NCBI GenBank assembly: GCA_964633225.1
Contig: CAZWFQ010000006.1
Location: 11,023-75,022 of the forward strand
Source: JAKQIM01 sp964633225
GTDB taxonomy: Bacteria > Chloroflexota > Anaerolineae > Anaerolineales > UBA4823
DNA: 64,000 bases
Direction: 5' to 3'
Numbering within the stretch: the first letter of the stretch is position 1; each line of letters starts with the position of its first letter. Shown here one piece after another: positions 51,877 to 62,757 of the stretch. The position numbers and the translations under genes were made by a program. The notes under the pieces are model-generated. The model was not told the DNA's origin, did not search any database, and saw only the letters and a list, made by a program, of their open reading frames with translations.

Positions 51877-53082
51877 ATGCGCCAGCCAGAATACTATTTC
51901 GAAGAAGCGCTGCATGACGGCATCAACGCCATCCGGGTGGGCAACCGCAAACTGGGCCGCACCCTGCTCGAACGTGCCGCCCGTATGAACGGCGCCGACA
52001 CGCGCGTTTGGATGTGGATGGCNNNNNNNNNNNNNNNNNNNNNNNNNNNNNNNNNNNNNNNNNNNNNNNNNNNNNNNNNNNNNNNNNNNNNNNNNNNNNN
52101 NNNNNNNNNNNNNNNNNNNNNNGTCCAGGCCAGGGAAAAGCGCCTGGCGGCTGACGAGGCCGAGCAGGCGGTAGATTACGTCATGCCCACCACCCGCGCC
52201 TACAACTGGGCCCAAACCCAGCAGCGCGTCACCTGCGGGCAGTGCGGCGCCATCACCATGCTTCCCCCCGGCAAGACCGCCGACCGCTGCCCTTACTGTG
52301 CCGCCAACCGTTTCGTCAAATCAGACGAGATGCTGGAGCTGGTAGACCCGCAGGTCATCGCCCTGATCAAGATTGACGAAGAAAATGCCAAAAAGAACGT
52401 CAAAGCCTGGCTGGGCAAGGGCCTTTTAGCGCCCGACGACCTGGCCCTGCGCCACGCCGGCCTGGCCCTGCGCCCTTCTTATTATCCCTTCTGGACCTTT
52501 GACGGCACGCTGGAAATCCCCTGGTCTTGCGAGGTCAACACCGGCAGCAGCAAGTACCCGCGCTGGGAGAAACGCAGCGGCACCGAATATAAATTTTTCG
52601 ATGACATCCTGGTGCCAGGCTTGCGCGCCATGACCCAAGAAGAGTTGGAGCGCATCAAACCCTTCAACTTGAAAGACCTGGTCGAATTCTCGCCTGATTA
52701 CGTGGTGGGCTGGGGCGCCCTGGCCTATGATCACCCCCTGGACAAGGCCTCGCAGCGGGCCCAAGACATCGTCAAGCAGCAATTCACCCATATGATGTAC
52801 ACCAGCGTCGAGTCCGGCAACCAAAAGCGCAACTTCCAGGCCGGGGCGGGCGGCTGGAGCGGCCTGACCTTCAAAAACATCTTGCTGCCGCTGTGGGTGG
52901 GAACTTACCATTACCAGGGCAAGTCTTTCCGCCTGATGGTCAATGGGCAAACCGGCAAAGTGGGCGGGCTCAAGCCGCGTGACAACATTAAACTGGCCAT
53001 CCTGATCACCATTGGCCTGGTGCTGGCAGTCATGTTAACCGCCTTGCTCTACCCGCTGGTCAAAGCTGTGATCGGAAATTAA
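51877..53082 (+). CDS. Zinc-ribbon membrane protein of unknown function (internal gap)
   Basis: A protein of about 400 residues interrupted by a 100-N gap. N-terminal part: helical, TPR-like (EALHDGINAIRVGNRKLGR). After the gap: a zinc ribbon (CGQCGAITMLPPGK, CPYCAANRFV), then KNVKAWLGKGLLAPDDL, SYYPFWTFDGTLEIPW and a beta-rich region (LKDLVEFSPDYVVGWGALAYD). One transmembrane helix is at the C terminus (LAILITIGLVLAVMLTALLY). Similar zinc-ribbon/helical proteins occur in Actinobacteria and Chloroflexota, but no function is known to me. It is 18 nt before the MFS gene and likely cotranscribed with it. Confidence 0.75.
   Translation: MRQPEYYFEEALHDGINAIRVGNRKLGRTLLERAARMNGADTRVWMWMXXXXXXXXXXXXXXXXXXXXXXXXXXXXXXXXXXVQAREKRLAADEAEQAVDYVMPTTRAYNWAQTQQRVTCGQCGAITMLPPGKTADRCPYCAANRFVKSDEMLELVDPQVIALIKIDEENAKKNVKAWLGKGLLAPDDLALRHAGLALRPSYYPFWTFDGTLEIPWSCEVNTGSSKYPRWEKRSGTEYKFFDDILVPGLRAMTQEELERIKPFNLKDLVEFSPDYVVGWGALAYDHPLDKASQRAQDIVKQQFTHMMYTSVESGNQKRNFQAGAGGWSGLTFKNILLPLWVGTYHYQGKSFRLMVNGQTGKVGGLKPRDNIKLAILITIGLVLAVMLTALLYPLVKAVIGN
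52023..52122. other. Assembly gap of 100 N
   Basis: Exactly 100 N inside the zinc-ribbon protein gene. The reading frame is kept, but the real number of missing residues is unknown. Confidence 0.99.
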
Positions 53083-53100
53083 CCTGCGAGGAACACAAAT

Positions 53101-54540
53101 ATGAACCGTCCGGTACGCTGGTATGACTATATCACCGTCAACATCTACTTCCTGGGCCTGACGACGCTCTCTCAGACCAACGGCCTGATCATCCCGCTCT
53201 TGGTGGCGCTGTTCGTGGGCGATGAGCAAAAGGGCGCCTATTTTGGCACCTACCGCCTGTGGACGCTGATGGCGGCCCTGCTGATGCAGGCCCTGTGGGG
53301 CATGCTCTCAGACCGCTGCAAGCTGCGCTGGGGCCGCCGCCGCCCCTTCATTGTGGTCAGCACGCTGGTGGACCTGGTCTTCATCGTGGGCATCGGCCTG
53401 CTCTTCGGCCAATCGGGGATGAGCGGGTTCTACCTGTTGATGGTCTTGGGCATCCTGCTGCAAGCCTCCTCCAACGCCGCCCAGGCCGCCGCCCAGGCCC
53501 TGATCCCAGACCTGGTGCCCGAATCCAAGCGCGGCCGCTTCTCGGCCGTCAAGGCCATTTTCGAGATCCCCCTGCCGGCCATCCTGGTGGCCTTCACGGC
53601 CAGCAAGCTGGTCAGCGTGGGGAATATCTGGGGCGGCCTGGGGGTGGCCATGGCCATGCTGGTGGTCACCATGCTGCTGACCCTGTTCGTCCCCGAGCAG
53701 CCGCTGGAAGAAACGCCGCCGCCCCTGGATTGGAAACCCTTCTTCCGCCTGGTCTTGATGACCGCCCTCTTCAGCGCCATCATCCTGGGCCTGGGGGCAG
53801 TCATCCGCTTGGTGGGCGGGCTGGCCGAAGCGGGCGGCTCAAGCAGTGCCATCCTGTGGATCATGGGCCTGCTGGGTGCCCTGGGCATGATGGCCGCCGT
53901 GGGGCTGGGCACCTGGTTTGGGGTGCGCACCAGCCTGGGCGATGAAGGGCTGAAGCATCGCTCCTTCACCTGGTGGGTCATCAACCGCCTGGCTTTCCTG
54001 GTGGGCGTGGTCAACCTGTCTACGTTTGCAGTCTTCTATTTCCAATCTCGCCTGGGCTTTGCCGGCGAAACGGCCACCAAACCGGCCGGCAGCCTGATCC
54101 AGATCGTGGGTGTGGTCATCTTCATCGCCGCCCTGCCCAGCGGTTGGCTGGCAGACCGCTTTGGCTACAAGCGCATCCTGGCGGCTGCCGGGCTGTTGGC
54201 CGCCCTGGGCACCGGGGTGATGCTGTTAACCCAGGATATGACCGTCATTTACCTCGGCGGCGGCATTGTGGGCCTGGCTGCCGGCCTGTTCTACCCGGCC
54301 AACTGGGCCCTGGGCACCGAACTGGCCCCCAGGGATAAAGCTGCCCGCTACCTGGGCATCTCCAACCTGGCGGGGGCCGGGGCCGGGGCCGTGGGCGCCT
54401 ACATCGGCGGCCCAATCGCCGATTTCTTCACCCGCAACGCCCCCCAAGATCCCGGCCTGGGCTACGCCCTGCTCTTCGGCATCTACGCCCTGCTCTTCCT
54501 GTTCTCAGTAGCCGCGCTGACGCAGATCAAAAAGCAGTAG
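53101..54540 (+). CDS. MFS transporter (sugar:cation symporter-like)
   Basis: A 479-residue major facilitator with 12 predicted helices. The loop 2-3 motif reads GMLSDRCKLRWGRRRPFIV, and the family resembles the GPH/SLC45 sugar transporters: NGLIIPLLVALFVGDEQK near the start, SNAAQAAAQALIPDLVPESKRGR, and DRFGYKRILAAAGLLAALG in the second half. Substrate unknown. A good start with a GAGGA ribosome site. It follows the zinc-ribbon gene by 18 nt. Confidence 0.85.
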   Translation: MNRPVRWYDYITVNIYFLGLTTLSQTNGLIIPLLVALFVGDEQKGAYFGTYRLWTLMAALLMQALWGMLSDRCKLRWGRRRPFIVVSTLVDLVFIVGIGLLFGQSGMSGFYLLMVLGILLQASSNAAQAAAQALIPDLVPESKRGRFSAVKAIFEIPLPAILVAFTASKLVSVGNIWGGLGVAMAMLVVTMLLTLFVPEQPLEETPPPLDWKPFFRLVLMTALFSAIILGLGAVIRLVGGLAEAGGSSSAILWIMGLLGALGMMAAVGLGTWFGVRTSLGDEGLKHRSFTWWVINRLAFLVGVVNLSTFAVFYFQSRLGFAGETATKPAGSLIQIVGVVIFIAALPSGWLADRFGYKRILAAAGLLAALGTGVMLLTQDMTVIYLGGGIVGLAAGLFYPANWALGTELAPRDKAARYLGISNLAGAGAGAVGAYIGGPIADFFTRNAPQDPGLGYALLFGIYALLFLFSVAALTQIKKQ

Positions 54541-54675
54541 GGGCGACCCACTATTTGCATACAGCCATCACCTCCAGCCCGAATACCCGGCCAATCGATT
54601 GACCATCAGGGCCGTGGCGGGTCGCCTTACGTTTGTGCATTATCGGAACCTTCCCCACATCCCCCTCATCGCGGG

Positions 54676-54681
54676 TATAAT
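54676..54681 (+). promoter_or_regulatory. -10 box of glyQS
   Basis: TATAAT 38 nt before the ATG. The 179 bp between the MFS gene and glyQS also holds GGCGACCC (54542-54549) complementary to GGGTCGCC (54619-54626), but no T-box consensus. Confidence 0.45.
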
Positions 54682-54719
54682 TCCCCCCTGCAACCTTATT
54701 TTATGCCGGGAAGACGCTT

Positions 54720-57518
<2,799 letters not shown>

Positions 57519-57527
57519 ACTATAGGA

Positions 57528-57573
57528 ATAAAAAAGGGAAGCGGCGCTCAGTGTCGCCGCTTCCCTTTTTTAT
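57528..57573. terminator. Bidirectional terminator, 19-bp perfect stem
   Basis: Arms 57528-57546 and 57555-57573, 8-nt loop, A6 and T6 tracts in the stem ends. It serves glyQS on the plus strand and the membrane protein gene on the minus strand, whose stop codon lies within the right arm. Confidence 0.9.
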
Positions 57574-58403
57574 TCGATCTCTGTCGCCGCGGCTGGCGGG
57601 CCATGCCGCAGCAGCAAGTACTGAGCGTAGCAGGCCACTGCCAGCAGCAGGTATGAGTCGAAATACAAGGTGTCTGCCACCAGGCTGAGGGGGTTGCCAT
57701 CCGAGGCCGATTGGGCATACAAACCACTGAAGGTCAAGAAGGAATACAACAGATCAGAGATCGCCATCACCAACAGGCCGATCCAGGCACGCCCCCACAT
57801 CCCCCGCCCAAACACCCGCCACAGCTTAATAGCAGCCATGACCAATACCAGGTCAGCAAGAGGATAAAAGATCGCCACATAGGTTTCGAGCCAGGTTTGC
57901 TCCGTCTCGCCGCCCAGGCCGCGCATCAGCAATGTGCCCGCCAGCGCCGCCAGCAATGAACCACCCACGCCCAGGGCCAACCACTTACGCTCCGCATCGC
58001 GGCGCCCGCCATAGATCAGGCGAAACTGGAGCAAGAAAGAAATGGCAAAGAACGTATACGCGCCAACCCAGGGCACATCTGCCACGGTCAGGTCAGGCAC
58101 TTCTTCCATCGTCATGGCGAAGATCGCCCACAACGTTTCCCCCAGGGTCCAACCCCACAGGCCCAAAGCAAAGAAGCCCCAAACCCGGCGCGGCATCTCG
58201 CCAGGCTGGAACTGCTTCCAGGTCAGTGTAGCCGCCAGGGCCCCCAGCCCTGCCGCCACAGAATAAGAGAAGTTCAGGATCATATCGTTCCACGACCCTG
58301 GCAGCGGCAAGAATTGGTACACCAGGACATAAACGATCGTAACGATCACTATCCCGATCAGCGAGTAAAGAAAAAAACGAGAGGTGGCGTGTGAGCTAGA
58401 CAT
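57570..58403 (-). CDS. Polytopic membrane protein of unknown function
   Basis: A 277-residue membrane protein with about eight helices, spaced as in the 7-8-TM sensor modules found in front of bacterial signalling domains, but with no signalling domain attached. Recognisable stretches: YQFLPLPGSWNDMILNFSYS, FFALGLWGWTLGETLWAIF, and YFDSYLLLAVACYAQYLLLR at the end. Function unknown. The ATG at 58403 follows GGATAGGA; a GTG 12 nt upstream is possible. It begins 18 nt after the stop of the unknown gene at 58422 and is likely cotranscribed with it. Confidence 0.7.
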   Translation of the reverse strand: MSSSHATSRFFLYSLIGIVIVTIVYVLVYQFLPLPGSWNDMILNFSYSVAAGLGALAATLTWKQFQPGEMPRRVWGFFALGLWGWTLGETLWAIFAMTMEEVPDLTVADVPWVGAYTFFAISFLLQFRLIYGGRRDAERKWLALGVGGSLLAALAGTLLMRGLGGETEQTWLETYVAIFYPLADLVLVMAAIKLWRVFGRGMWGRAWIGLLVMAISDLLYSFLTFSGLYAQSASDGNPLSLVADTLYFDSYLLLAVACYAQYLLLRHGPPAAATEIE

Positions 58404-58421
58404 GATCCTATCCACAGATCG

Positions 58422-59378
58422 TTAATGAAAAGCCAGTGTATATAGCTGGGTTTGTTCGCGTAGTACCGCCTGGGCAGTAGGGGCCAGGGCATTCAGAGCA
58501 TCATTTTGGATCGTTTGTGCCAGGCTGGCGCCCAACACCCGCGCCATGTGCAGTTGAGAAGCCTTGATCAACAGGAAGTAGGCCCGATCAGCATCTTCCA
58601 ACGAGAGGAAGACATGGGTATTGTAGATCACCTCGCCCAACGCCTGGATGTGCAGGTTATTCAAGCGCATGGCATTGCTGATATCGCCGCTCAAGGCATT
58701 CAGCAGCCCGCTGCCAACCATCTGGCTGTAACGGCCCAAGATATTCCGCATCAAATCGGCCATCACATGCCGCAGCAGCAGTTGTTGGAACAACAGGCTG
58801 CTGGTCTGCGCCTCGTAGATGGACAAGCTGATGGCGCCCTCTTGCAGCCGCTGAAGATGGCGGATGGCTGCCGCGCCGCTCACCACGCCGGTGATGGTGC
58901 CCAAAAAGATCTCAGGGTTAACTTGCATGCCATCCAACAACGTGATCAAGGCGTCGCCGCCAGCCCATTTCAGATGCAGCACGCCGCACGTTTTCTGTGC
59001 AGCAAAAGATGCCAGGTTGCTTTGCAGCGCGCTGCCCTGGATCATCAACGTTTGCCTGGGGGGATACCAGGCCAAGATGTACTGGGCACTGCGCACGGCC
59101 TCGCGAGGCAGAGGCAGCGAGCGCACCTTGGCAGAGTTGCCAGACCACATCCCCTCCAGCTCAGCCAGCGTACTCGAAGAGCAAGTCGTACCGGTCAGGT
59201 AATAAGCCGACAAGAGCTGTCCATCTGCCAAGAGCAATACCACCTGGTCTCCATCGGGCGTGCGCACATCGATCATGCTGCTCAGCAAATCCTGTTTGCT
59301 GATATTTAACAGCGCCCGGATATAGGCGGGAGAACCGCTGTCATAATTGGCAGGAACGTTTGAAAAAAGATCGATCAT
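58422..59378 (-). CDS. Unknown protein with PATAN/DUF4388-like repeats
   Basis: A 318-residue cytoplasmic protein. Residues ~20-65 (YIRALLNISKQDLLSSMIDV, then VVLLLADGQLLSAYYLTG) and ~170-200 (KTCGVLHLKWAGGDALITL) each resemble the short DUF4388/PATAN segment, a module often tied to signalling or small GTPase systems. This resemblance is by eye only. The C-terminal part is helical (ISNAMRLNNLHIQALGEVIY). Its ATG at 59378 shares the tetramer CATG with a possible upstream start of the divergent Lgt-like gene. The 8-TM protein gene follows. Confidence 0.6.
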   Translation of the reverse strand: MIDLFSNVPANYDSGSPAYIRALLNISKQDLLSSMIDVRTPDGDQVVLLLADGQLLSAYYLTGTTCSSSTLAELEGMWSGNSAKVRSLPLPREAVRSAQYILAWYPPRQTLMIQGSALQSNLASFAAQKTCGVLHLKWAGGDALITLLDGMQVNPEIFLGTITGVVSGAAAIRHLQRLQEGAISLSIYEAQTSSLLFQQLLLRHVMADLMRNILGRYSQMVGSGLLNALSGDISNAMRLNNLHIQALGEVIYNTHVFLSLEDADRAYFLLIKASQLHMARVLGASLAQTIQNDALNALAPTAQAVLREQTQLYTLAFH

Positions 59379-59396
59379 GTATATTTTCTCAACATT

Positions 59397-59430
59397 AATC
59401 ATACCATACCAACGGTATCCTGGTATGATT
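59397..59430. promoter_or_regulatory. Inverted repeat between divergent genes
   Basis: AATCATACCA (59397-59406) pairs perfectly with TGGTATGATT (59421-59430); inside, TACC-AAC-GGTA extends the stem. It fills most of the 46 bp between the two divergent starts and includes the ATG at 59425. It can be an operator for both genes or an RNA hairpin hiding the start codon. Confidence 0.65.
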
Positions 59431-60153
59431 AACCATGTGCTGATTTTTTCACTTGTCCTGGGGTTAGGTGCAGCGTTGGGCCTGGCAGCCTCGGCCTGGC
59501 AAGCCAGCACCAGACAGGCGCTGGGCAGCGTGGATGCGGGCCTGGCTGCGCTGGCTGGCAGCCTGGTATGCGGGCGGGCAGCCCACGTGGCGGCATCCTG
59601 GGGCTACTACCAATCTCACCTGGCAGAGATCCCCCAGCCCTGGCTGGGAGGGCTCTCTGCCAGCGGTGCGCTGCTGGGGGCGGCGGTGGGGCTCTTGATC
59701 TTCAGCGCGCTGATCCGCGGCAGCCCACGTAGATTGGCCGATGGGCTGCTGCCGCTGTTGGCATGCATGGTCATCGGCGCCTGGCTGGCCTGTTGGCTGG
59801 ATGGCACAGCCTATGGGCCGCCCAGCTCTACCTGGTGGGGGCTGCCTGCCCGAGATGAATGGGGGCAGGTCTCTCTGCGCTTGCCGCTGCAGCTCGCTGG
59901 TGCGCTGCTGGCCCTGGGTTGGCTTTGGCTCTTAGATCGCCTGCTTCCCAAGAACGCAGCGCCCGGTTTGCTTGCCGGCCTGGCATACCTGGGCGTGGCC
60001 CTCGAGTTGTTCGGCTTATCTTTCTTGCGCGCCGACCCCGGCCCCACCTGGCGCTCCCTGCGCCTGGATGCCTGGGGGGCATTAGCTGCGGCTGCCCTGG
60101 CCCTGCTCTGGTTAATCTTTATCTATTTTCAAAAGAGGTCTACCCATGATTGA
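59425..60153 (+). CDS. Lgt-like membrane protein lacking Lgt catalytic residues
   Basis: A 242-residue membrane protein with about seven helices that resembles prolipoprotein diacylglyceryl transferase. It has GRAAHVAASWGYYQSH and WLGGLSASGALLGAAVG (aligns with Lgt GGLxxHGGxxG), and GAWLACWLDGTAYG (aligns with GRxGNFINxExxG). The Lgt His (HGG) is Ser here, and the Arg and Asn of GRxGN are Ala and Cys. It is therefore unlikely to transfer diacylglycerol in the usual way. Start: ATG at 59425 inside an inverted repeat; an ATG at 59377 would add 16 residues. It overlaps nadE by 8 bp. Confidence 0.7.
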   Translation: MINHVLIFSLVLGLGAALGLAASAWQASTRQALGSVDAGLAALAGSLVCGRAAHVAASWGYYQSHLAEIPQPWLGGLSASGALLGAAVGLLIFSALIRGSPRRLADGLLPLLACMVIGAWLACWLDGTAYGPPSSTWWGLPARDEWGQVSLRLPLQLAGALLALGWLWLLDRLLPKNAAPGLLAGLAYLGVALELFGLSFLRADPGPTWRSLRLDAWGALAAAALALLWLIFIYFQKRSTHD

Positions 60154-60919
60154 TCTGACGATTGATACCGACCATGTCCGCCGCCGCCTGGCAGACTTCA
60201 TCCGCCGCGAGATCAACGCCGCCCAGCACGAGAAGGCCGTCATCGGCCTCTCCGGCGGGCTCGATTCGGCCCTCTCCTGTTACCTGGCAGTGGAGGCCCT
60301 GGGGCCCCAGAATGTGTTGGCAGTGCGCATGCCTTACCGCACCTCCTCCCCCAATTCCCTGGCCCATGCGCAACTGGTGATCGATGCCCTGGGCGTGCCT
60401 TCTCTGACCATCCCCATCACCGAGATGGTAGAGCCGCTCTTTGCGCGCTTCCCCCAGGCCAGCCAACTGCGCCGCGGCAACGTGATGGCGCGCACGCGCA
60501 TGGTCGTCCTTTTTGACCAGTCAGCAGCTTTCGGCGGGCTGGTGGTTGGCACCGGCAACAAAACAGAGATCCTGCTGGGATATACCACCCTCTTCGGCGA
60601 CTCGGCCTGCGCGTTGAACCCCCTCGGCAACCTGTACAAGACCCAGGTGCGCCAGCTTTCACGCGCCCTGGGCGTGCCCGAGCCAATCATTGCCAAGCCC
60701 CCCTCTGCAGATCTGTGGGACGGGCAAACCGACGAGGGCGAGCTGGGCTTCACCTATGCCGAGGTAGACCAGGTGCTGCACTTACTGGTAGACCAGGGCT
60801 ACAGCCTTGAAGCCTGCATCCAGGCCGGGTTTGAGGCCGCCTTCGTCCAGCGGGTGGTGGAACGCATGCGCCGCACCCAATTCAAGCGCCTCCCGCCGCC
60901 GGTTGCCCAGCTCGATTAG
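60146..60919 (+). CDS. nadE: NAD+ synthetase (ammonia-type)
   Basis: A 257-residue NadE making NAD+ from deamido-NAD+, ATP and ammonia. The PP-loop is VIGLSGGLDSALSCYL (residues 32-47). Other motifs: NVMARTRMVVLFDQSA, VVGTGNKTEILLGYTTLFGDSAC and KTQVRQLSRALGVPEPII, followed by KPPSADLWDGQTDEGELGF. No glutaminase domain is attached. Its start overlaps the Lgt-like gene, so they share a transcript. Its end overlaps the convergent membrane protein gene by 38 bp. Confidence 0.95.
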   Translation: MIDLTIDTDHVRRRLADFIRREINAAQHEKAVIGLSGGLDSALSCYLAVEALGPQNVLAVRMPYRTSSPNSLAHAQLVIDALGVPSLTIPITEMVEPLFARFPQASQLRRGNVMARTRMVVLFDQSAAFGGLVVGTGNKTEILLGYTTLFGDSACALNPLGNLYKTQVRQLSRALGVPEPIIAKPPSADLWDGQTDEGELGFTYAEVDQVLHLLVDQGYSLEACIQAGFEAAFVQRVVERMRRTQFKRLPPPVAQLD

Positions 60920-61430
60920 TACCCCAATATCCCACCATCAGCCCCACCAGCCAGAAGATGATCGTCAGAGCGGGGGCATTGAAGGTCAGGTGGTCAATCG
61001 GCGTGGGCGGGTCCATCCAGCCGCCAGAGGTGGTGCCCCAGGCAATGACCCATACCACCAGGGTACTGAAGGCTGCCAACCCCAAGCCCGGCCAAAAACC
61101 CAATGCACAGGCCGCCAGCACAATCGGGATCACAAACGCCGCCGCACTGGGCGAGCCAATGCCGTAATAAGGCAGGTCAACGGCAATGATCAGCGTCAGC
61201 AAGCCCACCAGCAGCCAGGCTGCCAGCTTATCCCGGCCGCGCTGGGCCAGCCAGGCGATCCCGCCTAAGATCAAGATCAGCACAGCCGCGGCATAGAGCG
61301 TCTCAATATCTTCCAGGCTGCGGCTGAAGACCCAATACAACACCATGAACAGCACTGCCCCAGCCACCCCCAGGCTGCTGACCAGGATCAGCTTCTGGCG
61401 AGCAGTCAGGCTGGCCAGCCCGCGCCTCAT
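60882..61430 (-). CDS. Membrane protein of unknown function
   Basis: A 182-residue protein with five predicted helices (LVSSLGVAGAVLFMVLYWVF, LYAAAVLILILGGIAWLA, LLVGLLTLIIAVDLPYY and two more). The pattern resembles MASE-like membrane inputs of sensor kinases, but no signalling domain follows. The start overlaps the glgC stop (ATGA), so it depends on glgC translation. The 3' end overlaps nadE by 38 bp in the opposite direction, unusual for two real genes but possible. Confidence 0.6.
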   Translation of the reverse strand: MRRGLASLTARQKLILVSSLGVAGAVLFMVLYWVFSRSLEDIETLYAAAVLILILGGIAWLAQRGRDKLAAWLLVGLLTLIIAVDLPYYGIGSPSAAAFVIPIVLAACALGFWPGLGLAAFSTLVVWVIAWGTTSGGWMDPPTPIDHLTFNAPALTIIFWLVGLMVGYWGTNRAGQPAAGGA

Positions 61431-62698
61431 GCCTTGGCCTCTTCCGGGCCAATGTAAGTGCCAGGCGGCAAGACGGTATTCTTGGGAATGACCACGATCC
61501 CATCCCGTACCACCCAGCTCTCGTGATCCAGCTCGGTGCCCAGCGGGAAGGGCTTGATCACCACCCCCGCCCCCAGGCGCACATTTTTATCCAAGATCGC
61601 ACCCTGCACCTGGCAGTCGGGGCCAATGCCCAGGGGAATGCCGCCCACGCGCGGCCGGTCAGGCGGCTCATAGTAGTCGCTGCCCATCAGGATCGTATCG
61701 CTCATACGCACCCCATTCGACACAGAAGAGCGCAGCCCGATGATCGAATTGCGCACCTCGGCCCGGTAGATGCGGCAGCCTTCACCCACCAGCACATTGT
61801 GCAGCGTGGCGCCTTCTACGGTCGAACCCGGCAAAAACCGGGCGCGTGTATAAATGGGATGGGCCTGGTCGTGGAAACTGAAGGGCGGCTCAGAGCTGGC
61901 CAGGCTCAGGTTGGTATCATAGAAAGAGCGGATCGTCCCAATGTCTTCCCAATAACCGTCAAAATCATAGCCAAAGACACGCTGTTTGCCCAGGGCCCTG
62001 GGGATCACCTCGCCGCCAAAATCGTCGTCGGTCGTGCTCGAGAGCAGGTCCACCAACGCCTTGGTCTTGAATAGGTAAATACCCATCGAGCCCAGGTAGG
62101 GGCGCATTGGATCGTCACGGCTGACCAGGTTTGCCAAGACCGCCGGGTCCTTGGGCTTTTCAGCGAAATCACGGATGCGCCCATCGGCATCGCGCTTCAG
62201 AAGGCCAAAGCGATAGGCCTGGTCGTGCGAGACGGGTTGAACAGCGATCGTGATATCGGCGTCATGCTCCCAATGGAACTCAGCCATCGGCACATAATCC
62301 ATCCGGTAGAGGTGGTCGCCTGCCAGGATGAGCACATATTCTGCACCCGTCGACTGGATCTCAAGCAGCTGCTTGCGCACGGCATCCGCAGTGCCCTGGT
62401 ACCAGGTTTCGCTGGAGGGAGTCTGTTCGGCAGCCAGGATCTGCACCCACCCGCGGTGGAAAGCATCAAAGATATAAGTGCGTGAGATATGCCGGTGCAG
62501 CGAGACCGAGTTGAACTGGGTCAGTACCGCAATGCGGTGAATGCCGGAGTTAATGCAATTGCTGATGGGGATATCGATCAGGCGGTACTTACCGGCAATA
62601 GGCACCGCAGGCTTGGCGCGGTCACGTGTCAAGGGATACAGCCGGGCGCCTCGTCCACCGCCCATGATCAGACCCAGGATATTGTTGGTAGATGGCAT
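61427..62698 (-). CDS. glgC: Glucose-1-phosphate adenylyltransferase
   Basis: A 423-residue ADP-glucose pyrophosphorylase, first step of glycogen synthesis (ATP + glucose-1-P). The N-terminal nucleotidyltransferase has LIMGGGRGARLYPLTRDRAK (with RAKPAVPI) and SNCINSGIHRI; other features are ADAVRKQL, LILAGDHLYRMDY and FAEKPK. The left-handed beta-helix follows (ILDKNVRLGAGVVIKP). Three ATGs follow AAGGAG directly; the third (62698) has the best spacing (6 nt). It lies after the tRNA-Leu terminator, so it is partly insulated from the tRNA. Confidence 0.96.
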   Translation of the reverse strand: MPSTNNILGLIMGGGRGARLYPLTRDRAKPAVPIAGKYRLIDIPISNCINSGIHRIAVLTQFNSVSLHRHISRTYIFDAFHRGWVQILAAEQTPSSETWYQGTADAVRKQLLEIQSTGAEYVLILAGDHLYRMDYVPMAEFHWEHDADITIAVQPVSHDQAYRFGLLKRDADGRIRDFAEKPKDPAVLANLVSRDDPMRPYLGSMGIYLFKTKALVDLLSSTTDDDFGGEVIPRALGKQRVFGYDFDGYWEDIGTIRSFYDTNLSLASSEPPFSFHDQAHPIYTRARFLPGSTVEGATLHNVLVGEGCRIYRAEVRNSIIGLRSSVSNGVRMSDTILMGSDYYEPPDRPRVGGIPLGIGPDCQVQGAILDKNVRLGAGVVIKPFPLGTELDHESWVVRDGIVVIPKNTVLPPGTYIGPEEAKA

Positions 62699-62720
62699 CA
62701 TCATCTCCTTAGAGTGTTCC

Positions 62721-62753
62721 AAAAACGGCTACCTTACAAGGGTAGCCGTTTTT
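62721..62753. terminator. Terminator downstream of tRNA-Leu
   Basis: AAAAACGGCTACC (62721-62733) and its perfect complement at 62741-62753 form a 13-bp stem with a 7-nt loop. On the minus strand it starts 4 nt after the tRNA CCA and ends in T5. Confidence 0.9.
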
Positions 62754-62757
62754 GTGC

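Noticed and set aside
54541..54719. Possible T-box leader before glyQS
   Set aside because: Only an 8-bp pair across 69 nt was found; the T-box AGGGUGG core and a terminator/antiterminator are absent.
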